A stretch of 64,000 bases of DNA from the NCBI GenBank assembly GCA_054601695.1, contig BAAHQB010000101.1, forward strand, positions 124,001 to 188,000, written 5' to 3'. The DNA comes from Amorphochlora amoebiformis. Its lineage: Eukaryota; Cercozoa; Chlorarachniophyceae. Within the stretch, counting starts at the first letter, position 1. Every line of letters starts with the position of its first letter. Position numbers and translations under genes: made by a program. Below, in pieces: positions 1 to 64,000 of this stretch. Under the pieces are notes generated by a model, which saw nothing but the letters and a program-made list of their open reading frames with translations, was not told the DNA's origin and ran no database searches.

Positions 1-470
1 ATCCTAACCCTAGCTCCAACCCTAACCCTAACTCTAACCCTAACCCTAACCCTAACCCTAACCCTAACCCTAACCCTAACTGTAACCCTAACCTTAACAC
101 TAATTCTACTCATTTCTAACCCCAGCCATAGCTTCTATCGTAAGCCTAACCTCAACCCTAACCCTAACCACTAACCCTAACCCTAACTCTAGCCCTAACT
201 CTAACCCTAACCCTAACCCTAACCCTAACCTTAACCCTAACCCTAACCATAATCCTAAATGGAACCCCAATAACCCTAATCCTAACCTTAACTACTAACC
301 TAACCCTAACCCTCATCATGATGCTGGTCCTAACCCTGATTCCCCCTGCCCCTAATACTAATCCTAACTCTAACCCTAACCCTAATCCTAATCTAACCCT
401 AGTCCTAGCCCTAACCCTAACCCTAACCCTAACCCTAACCCTAACCCTAACCCTAAGCATAACATCACTA
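1..470. repeat. Degenerate CCCTAA telomere-type repeat block
   Basis: Hexamer CCCTAA repeats with many substitutions, C-rich strand on +. It ends just before the first visible SARDH exon, so it lies in a SARDH intron whose start is outside the window and is not a chromosome end. Confidence 0.95.
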
Positions 471-471
471 G

Positions 472-27165
<26,694 letters not shown>

Positions 27166-27280
27166 AGATATCAATACATGGTACGTATTCCGATAAATAT
27201 ATAATCAATGTACATGGACCGTAATGCACATATAGTGTAATTATTCAGTGGAATTTATGTATGTGTAATATATGTATTGT

Positions 27281-27331
<51 letters not shown>

Positions 27332-27417
27332 AGTATATACATATATGAATATATGCATGTATGAATATATACATACATGTATATGTGAGTATATGCTAAC
27401 GTCGAAATACTACCTAT

Positions 27418-27459
<42 letters not shown>

Positions 27460-27612
27460 TATATATAATGTATACATATCTATACATATATTTTAGATAT
27501 CTAGAAATATATTTATATATATATATATGTATATATGTATATATATATATATTAAATATATATATATATATATTATGTACATATGTATGAACATACGAAA
27601 ACATAACATATG

Positions 27613-27648
<36 letters not shown>

Positions 27649-28638
27649 ATATTTATATATATATATATTATATATATATATATATATATATTATGTACAT
27701 ATGTTTGAACATACGAAAACATAACGTTGCAAAATATTAAACGATCTTTATATTACCATGATACCTATATTAATATGAATCACATGTTTATGTATGTAAA
27801 TATATCAGTATATGTATATATATATGTATATATATGTTATATGTACACTATGATATACGTGTATTATATAAACCGGCACTTGTACATAAAACATATAGGT
27901 CATATTCAGATGAGAAGATAAGACACTTTTTCATTCGACACTCTTAGACACTCCGACACTTTGTTATATATGCGCGAAATCTTACAGTTCGCCTTCAACC
28001 GGAGCTGCACATGTACATGTCTGAAGTTACTGACTAGACTGAGACTACAAATGTCTAGAATCTGCTCATAATTTTTGGCATATCATTAAAGAGTGGTTTA
28101 GACTCTAATCACTACTGTATCTGAATAATATTCAACAAACTATACATGTAGGGTCTTACCTAGTTTACAAGCTCTAGTTACAGCTACTAGTGAGTCTATT
28201 GAGTCTACTCAAGCTGCTGGATGTAAAAACTGAAGTTAGACTAGCATGAATCTAGTGAATTAATCTAAATCAATACGCCATCTACTACTAGTACTATCTA
28301 GGTTATCATGCAAGTCTAGAAGTATAAGAGTGTACACAATAGCTGAAGTTTGTCCGACAGTGTCAGTTTCAGGGTCAATTGCTACAATGACAGCCGTCAC
28401 ATGTTTAGGTTTATACTCGTACGATACTTGCTTATTACCAGTCTCTGGAGTCTAGATACTGCATGCATTATTCTGCATCGGTTAACGTTTGATATCTTGG
28501 ATTATATTCAACGTTAGTGTAATATGTGAAGGCATAACTTCAACGGACACTCAGGATGTGCACTGGTATAAACGTACGCCCGTTGTTACTGAGTCCAGTG
28601 TACAATTGTGATGGAAACTTCGAACGATGATGGAAGAT
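27166..28638. other. Convergent intergenic spacer, CTAG-rich in its right half
   Basis: This lies between the SARDH stop and the stop of the minus-strand gene. 27200-27760 is TA-rich with a direct repeat (ACATATGTATGAACATACGA at about 27578 and 27690). 27930-28600 has ordinary composition, no ORF of note and a marked excess of CTAG (about a dozen, as TCTAGA, CTAGT and GACTAG). No AATAAA was seen close to either stop. Confidence 0.7.
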
Positions 28639-28799
28639 TTACGATCGATATCGTAAGTTTTTGACTGGGCTCTTGAGTGGAGATCCCTTTTGCCTCGGCC
28701 CTCGGTATCTCACCCATTCCCGCCTATATCAACCATGTGTTAAGACATGCATGCTTCGGGTTCAAAAGCAGGGTTATTATATTTATATATATATTTATA

Positions 28800-28830
<31 letters not shown>

Positions 28831-28944
28831 GTATGAATACATGTATGTAATGTATGTAGGCAAATATTTAGATGTGTAATTTTCTACACAAAACACATGA
28901 TTAAAGTATGTGCATATGTAATTATATATTATTATATATATAAT

Positions 28945-28987
<43 letters not shown>

Positions 28988-30377
28988 TATGTATATATAT
29001 ATATTATATTATATATATATAGATATATATATACACGACCATACATGTACGTGTTATGCACGCACACACACACACATGCATGTATATCTATATGCATGTA
29101 GATAATTTTAGATAAATTTTATGTATGTAAATACGTACATGTCGCAATATGTAGATAATGACACTTACCGTCCATCCTTAAACATTGGAACCACCGGTGG
29201 GCTGATCTCGCCATCCAAGTAAGAACGTGTAGGTTGCTCTGGAACTTGGATGGCAGGGGACGAACGTTTGGTTCCCCACGACTTACTTGCGACATCCCCA
29301 ATATTGAAGGCACGTGGTGGAGACTCTGAATGCTTTCGGGTCACCACATTTCTCTGGTTCTTGGCCACTTTCTTTGGGGCTCGAAGGTTACGTGACTTGA
29401 TGGCCCGATGGAAGCTGGAAACACGATGGAAGCTGGAAACAAGATTTGGACGACTTCGAAAGAACTTTCTCTTTCCCGGAATTGGTTTTAGAGTCGATTC
29501 AGGCCGGTGTGAGACTGGACCATGCTGTGGTGTGGGCGTTTCTCCAACGTGACGATGCTTGGGGGCTGGAGTCATTGGTGCCTCCCGATTTGCAATCTTG
29601 TTCTCATGCTTCCACTTTTGGAAAGCCTTCCACTCCCGGCGGTGCATGAAATCCAATAGTACCTTCCTATTCTTTTGCCACCGAAGGCAATCGTCTTCGC
29701 CCGGTGGGCTGGGAGGCTCGGCGTCTGAGGGTTCTTCCGGGGACAAATCCTCGCCCGCGAAATCAAACCTCTGTGGGACTGAACTCGAAGACAAGCCTAC
29801 GTGACGATGCGATCGTTCGGGTTTCCCTCGCCCGTCCTCTCTTTCCTCCGCCCGCAACAGCCTGGATCTTTTAATACCGTTGGTAGCCCTTTGTAAGACT
29901 TCGTGACGCCTCTTGTGCCTCCTCGTGCTAGGGAAACTATCAGAATTTGCCCAGAGCATCACTCTCTCCTCCACAAAGTTGGCTTCAGCCTGATATACAC
30001 ACGAGTGTCGGCGATTGAGACATTCCGAGGAAGGCGAAAGGTGCTACCTCTGTAAGGTACGAGTCCTTCAACCATCGCTCAAGCAATTCCTGAAAAGTAA
30101 ATACCGCGGTGAATAATAAGCCCTGGTGTAGTCGACAGGGTGTACGAGTTACCTCACTGACTCCGGCCAACCTCGACACCTTGGAAACTGTCCAGCGAAT
30201 CTGACCGGTCCAAAAAAAAAGCACATTACACAATTTCTTCATTGTCGGAGATAAGAAAGAGTTCGCGCCTACCTTGACCTCGTCCATCATCAAATGGAAC
30301 AACCGCTGGCGGTCGCCATTGGCCCGCGAGTAGCTTGAAGAGCGTTTCCCTTCCGACATGGTTTGTTGTGCCGCCAT
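28639..30377 (-). CDS. Five-exon gene for a basic protein with a helix-turn-helix-like segment; function unknown
   Basis: I do not recognise this gene. Exons (minus strand): 30273-30377, 30153-30200, 30048-30089, 29169-29989 and 28639-28723. Together they give 366 codons plus TAA. The first three introns are short (52-73 bp class), GC-rich and end in GTCAG, TTTTCAG and ATATCAG; all are phase 0. The start is ATG at 30377, with a second ATG six codons later. Residues about 36-70 read [19 protein letters not shown] then [14 protein letters not shown], a likely helix-turn-helix. The rest is hydrophilic, proline/arginine/serine-rich and low-complexity, probably nuclear. The large fourth exon and high GC are unlike the neighbouring genes. 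The last exon, after a 445-bp TA-containing intron, is less certain ([18 protein letters not shown], stop TAA). Confidence 0.75.
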
Positions 30378-31097
30378 ACACGTGGAACGACTTTTTTTTT
30401 TCCTTTTACGTTCACTTTTTTGATCCGTGAGGATATCTAATTTTGATATTTAGGATATTCCGAGCGAGATATATCCACAACGCCTTTTTAATAAAGTTCA
30501 AAAGAAAAAATCTCTCTCCGAGAGGCCGGAGGAATGGAGGGAAGGAGATGGGGTTGGAGTGCAGATAAGGGAAAGGAGGAAGCATCGGGGCGCCATGAGA
30601 CCCAAAAGAGGTGGTGGTATTCAATTGTTTCCGAAATCTCGAAGTATATTTTAATCACTATAATACTATATAAATTTATGTAAAGAAACTCTCAATTCAA
30701 TGGTAATATCTCCTAAACCCTGAGCATTTCATAATCGTAGGAGCGTAGGAAACGGTCGAAACCGAAACCTAAATCATCATTTTCTTCCCAGCTATCTCCA
30801 GCTGCTTCCGAGCATATCACCAAAAGGGGTCTCGCACTTCACTCCTACTGTTCTCACATACGCGCTGGATAACCCAGACGAAAATTCCAGAAGAATTTGA
30901 GGTTGGGGTGTTCGGGATTGACATTTGCAATCCCGCAGTTTATTTATTCTTTCGGGAGGGAGAGCAGAGATACACAGCGAGCGTTGGGTTAGGTCTTCTT
31001 CCACGTGGTTGGTCGAGTGTTTTCGTGCATTTTGGTGTATCTGCGTATTCTATATATGAAACTGTGTGGTGAATGCATATATACATATAATATATAT

Positions 31098-31128
<31 letters not shown>

Positions 31129-31193
31129 TATATATACATATATATATATATGTCTATGTCTATATATATATATATATATATGCATGCATACAA

Positions 31194-31286
<93 letters not shown>

Positions 31287-31426
31287 TATACGTATCTAGT
31301 GTATATGTATGTATGCATTTATATGTATTATATATAATATGTATATGTATATATATATATATATATATAATATGTATATACATATGTGTGTATGTATTGA
31401 GTATGTACACATATATTCTATATATG

Positions 31427-31476
<50 letters not shown>

Positions 31477-31486
31477 ATACATATTT

Positions 31487-31561
<75 letters not shown>

Positions 31562-31639
31562 TATATACATATATATATACATATACATACATACATACAT
31601 ACACATATATATATTCAAATATATATAATATACACACAA

Positions 31640-31670
<31 letters not shown>

Positions 31671-31776
31671 GTATATATAAATTTATAAATATATACATAT
31701 GGAGATATAGACGTTTTGTTTACAGTTATATATACACATACAAATGTCTTTATAGTATACATAGCACATTTGGTAT

Positions 31777-31826
<50 letters not shown>

Positions 31827-31938
31827 ACATGAGCTTCTTGTGGTTACATGAATATCCGTGTACAGTTGTACTTGCAGAATACCTATACATGGAGGTGATA
31901 AATATAAATATACACTCACGCAATATATACATGTATAC

Positions 31939-31994
<56 letters not shown>

Positions 31995-32003
31995 ATGTGT
32001 GTT

Positions 32004-32048
<45 letters not shown>

Positions 32049-32087
32049 ATGTATATATATATGGTGTGTGAAAATACACACACACAC

Positions 32088-32145
<58 letters not shown>

Positions 32146-32489
32146 CATATATGTGTATTGGATACATATTACATTACAATGTATCTATATATACCTATTT
32201 ATATATGCATACATACATATACATATGTGTGTGTGTATGTGTTCGTATATATATATATATACATACATATATATATATATACATATATATTTACAAGTGT
32301 ATATGAAGTACATAAATGTAATTCATATCTATATATATATGAATATGTTATCTATATACATATATCTTTTATGCGGGTATTTATGTATTATGTGTTTGTG
32401 CGTTTATATTTATGTATTCATGCTAAGGTATATACAATATATATATATATATATATATGTGTATATATATATATGTATGTATATACTTC

Positions 32490-32528
<39 letters not shown>

Positions 32529-32541
32529 TTTATATATATAT

Positions 32542-32585
<44 letters not shown>

Positions 32586-32879
32586 ATTATATATATACAC
32601 ATGTGTATTATTTATATGTGTATATATGTGTGCTTGGGTGTGTGCGTGAAACGTGTGAATATACTCTCCTATATATATATAAATATTTATATATATATAT
32701 ATATAGATGTGTACATATATGTGTATATATATGTATGTATATACAATATAATATATATATATATATATTTATATGTATATATCTATTATATATGGATATA
32801 TATATATCTATATACATATATATAAATATATATATATATACTCTATATATATATATATATATATATAACATAGGAAGAG
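30378..32879. promoter_or_regulatory. Divergent 5' region between the HTH-like gene and the acyltransferase-like gene
   Basis: 30378-31070 has ordinary composition, several CG dinucleotides, a T-tract at 30392-30401 and no good exon, so it probably holds the promoter(s). 31071-32870 is TA-rich. 31830-31890 is a non-TA island with TTGCAG at about 31869 and a GTGATA at 31894 that could be a 5' untranslated exon of the + gene, because the ATG-bearing exon at 32874 is preceded by an acceptor-like CATAG. This is inference; I see no specific promoter motif. Confidence 0.4.
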
Positions 32880-53968
<21,089 letters not shown>

Positions 53969-54004
53969 TCTAGATAAATGACAATAACTCGGGAAGGCAT
54001 CCAT

Positions 54005-54069
<65 letters not shown>

Positions 54070-54133
54070 ATAAATATATATATATATACGCGTACGGATA
54101 GCGTATGGCTTCAACCAGTTATATCTGCTAAAG

Positions 54134-54169
<36 letters not shown>

Positions 54170-55816
54170 ATTCACTCGTAATTCCTCATCTTCCCTTACC
54201 CATCTATCTATACTCTCTATCTCTAGACCTGCAATTTGGAATATTATAATATTCCAAGGTAGATCGTCTAGACCATACGTATATGCCCATATGTATATGT
54301 CCATACATATATATATGTCCATACTGCATTCACTTTTTTCATTATTATCTCTTCCAAAGAGAAGTGTTTGTTTCGCTATCCACGATGACATAAATGATGC
54401 TCTAGCTCTAGTCATGTGCATGCGTGCAAAACGAGATGTATTCATGCATGGGGCAAATTTGAGCTGTATTTATCTAGTTTATCATAAATGAATCCGATTT
54501 TACTTATATAATTAACTAGAATCTAGTCTATTATCTGGAGAATACTCTAGATTCGGAATTGAATGATTGTAGACTCAGAGTCTAGATCTAGTAGATTATA
54601 CATACTGACTAACTCTATTAAACTAGACTAAAGCTAGTTAGGATATATCGTCAGATACCGTAGGCTACTAGTACTATTTCTAGTATTTATCATCCTGATT
54701 TACGATATCATCCCTTGCCGAGTTTCTCAATACTACACCCTAGATACCATCATAGACATAGAATTTCCATTTATGTATAGTTAATGTTCGCGTAGAAGCT
54801 CTAGAATAAATACATGCGTCGACAGTCTATCAGTCTACGTACGTCGCCCCTAATTCGTACAGATGAGAGGTGCCCCGTCTGGTACATTGTTCGCAAACAA
54901 TAACTTCAAATAATATGTTGGTTGTATTACTAGAATTATATACACACGTAGGTACGTATACGTATATGCGTACGGTGACTCTTTGAACTGCGAAACCCGG
55001 TGTCCGTACAGCTGTGGGATACCCATATATTCTAGACATTGAATACGTACGTACGAGTCGCTATGTGCATATGATTCTGTCTTGATCACGGTATGATGTT
55101 GTGACCTGGGTGTATAGGGCTGCGTGTGCTGCAAGTACACGTTTTTTGATACGTACACTTATGCCGTTACATTCAGATCACGGTCACATTAAGTATCTAG
55201 AATATATATATATACCGTATACCATTAACATCTAGAACATACGTACGAACATACTCTAGATACTCTTAAGAAGACTCTTGTACATACAAAGACTTAAGTA
55301 AACTGAGTTTGAAACACTCTAGACACTCACATCGAAGACTCGGTGTAATTAATGAATTCTAGAATTATCATTTAAGTTTACCTACGTGTTTTCCAAATTC
55401 TTGGAAGTTCACAACTTGAAGAATATCTAGAATATTTCTAGAATATGTACATACCACACTGTATCTAGTGGATATCTAGGATATCGCGATACATTTATTG
55501 TATCAATACTAATTAAATTGCATCAATGATTAACAGTCCCAGTCTCTAGAGTCTAGAAACGGATTCGAATTCGCACGGAAGTGTTATACACATTATGCAT
55601 TGCGCGCTCATAATCAAGGCCCAGCGCAATCCGCACAAGCAACCCTTCTTGAGAGCCAGGTAGACCTCACAGTTGTGAGATATATAGCCACCCCTACCCA
55701 GGACTCGGTTCGACATTGCATTCCAAGAAAACCCAAAAAAAAAAAAAAAAACCAATATGGAGAAGATCGAAAAAAAATTATTATTACAATCCCCCGGTAC
55801 TATGATGCACGTTAAG
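53969..55816. other. Convergent intergenic spacer, strongly CTAG-rich
   Basis: Lies between the acyltransferase-like stop and the PTB-like stop. 54007-54170 is TA-rich. 54480-55560 has ordinary composition, no credible ORF and about 25 CTAG tetramers, mostly as TCTAGA or CTAGT, where chance would give about four. No AATAAA was seen near either stop. Confidence 0.7.
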
Positions 55817-63535
<7,719 letters not shown>

Positions 63536-63655
63536 CTGGATTTACAAATATTTTATTGAATTATATACATACACATACATACATATACATATGTGTGTGT
63601 GTGTGTGTATACACATATAAAAAATACATATGTATGTGAATGTATACGTGTATTA

Positions 63656-63660
<5 letters not shown>

Positions 63661-63728
<68 letters not shown>

Positions 63729-63743
63729 CTCTCTTTTTTTTTT

Positions 63744-63822
<79 letters not shown>

Positions 63823-64000
63823 GCGCGCGCGCGCGCGCGCGCGCCACCGCCGCCGCCGCGCGCGCGCGCGCGCGCGCGCGCGCGCGCGCGCGCGCGCGCG
63901 CGCGCGCGCGCGCGCGCGCGCGCGCGCGCGCGCGCGCGCGCGCGCGCGCGCGCGCGCGCGCGCGCGCGCGCGCGCGCGCGCGCGCGCGCGCGCGCGCGCG
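63661..64000. repeat. (TA)n, then (CT)n, then ~170 bp of (GC)n at the window edge
   Basis: 63661-63730 TA array, 63733-63748 T-rich, about 63749-63820 (CT)n, and 63821-64000 (GC)n interrupted once by CCACCGCCGCCGCC. No gene is visible; if the PTB-like gene continues rightwards this is intron. Confidence 0.95.

Noticed and set aside
1-470. Chromosome end (true telomere)
   Set aside because: A SARDH exon follows immediately and the gene must continue to the left. The repeats are degenerate and recur throughout the window.
28660-28760. tRNA-like look of a GC-richer island
   Set aside because: No cloverleaf with T-loop and D-loop signatures could be drawn. The island reads as the last exon of the minus-strand gene.

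Overview
This is a eukaryotic nuclear window, very probably from a protist-like organism with large introns. The evidence is spliced multi-exon genes with GT-AG introns, stops TAA and TAG (TGA possibly) used as in the standard code, telomere-type CCCTAA/TTAGGG blocks scattered through the interior, and hundreds of (TA)n arrays. I cannot name the species; TTAGGG-type repeats and an animal-like sarcosine dehydrogenase fit several lineages. Nearly all long open frames are translations of TA arrays (YIYIYI) or of CCCTAA arrays (NPNPNP, LTLTLT) and are not genes. The real exons are the short non-TA islands, mostly 20-120 nt, bounded by AG and GT. Reading them by hand gave four genes whose splice phases chain from exon to exon. 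Layout. (1) 472-27165, + strand: the C-terminal three quarters of a mitochondrial-type sarcosine dehydrogenase (SARDH), 34 exons, 687 codons plus stop, about 7.6% coding; the N-terminal FAD-binding part lies left of the window. (2) 28639-30377, - strand: a compact, more GC-rich five-exon gene for a basic protein with a helix-turn-helix-like segment; function unknown. (3) 32880-53968, + strand: a 38-exon multi-pass membrane protein with a signal peptide, which I read as an acyltransferase-3 / fucose-O-acetylase-like protein. (4) 63535-55817, - strand: the C-terminal part (end of RRM2, RRM3, RRM4, tail) of a PTB/hnRNP-L-type splicing regulator; its 5' exons lie right of the window. Genes 1 and 2 are convergent, 2 and 3 divergent (shared 5' region 30378-32879), and 3 and 4 convergent. 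The four products share no obvious pathway. The striking feature is the introns. Beside most exons lie decayed partial copies of that exon, separated by TA arrays. Copies of the exon start (with its acceptor) lie upstream; copies of the exon end (with its donor) lie downstream; no copy I found has both junctions. A few copies are inverted. Telomere-type repeats form the body of many introns in genes 1 and 3 and often touch the splice sites, mostly with the C-rich strand as sense, so they can supply CTAAC branch points, CCCTAG acceptors and GTAACC donors. The two convergent intergenic spacers are unusually rich in CTAG. The right edge ends in (CT)n followed by about 170 bp of almost pure (GC)n.
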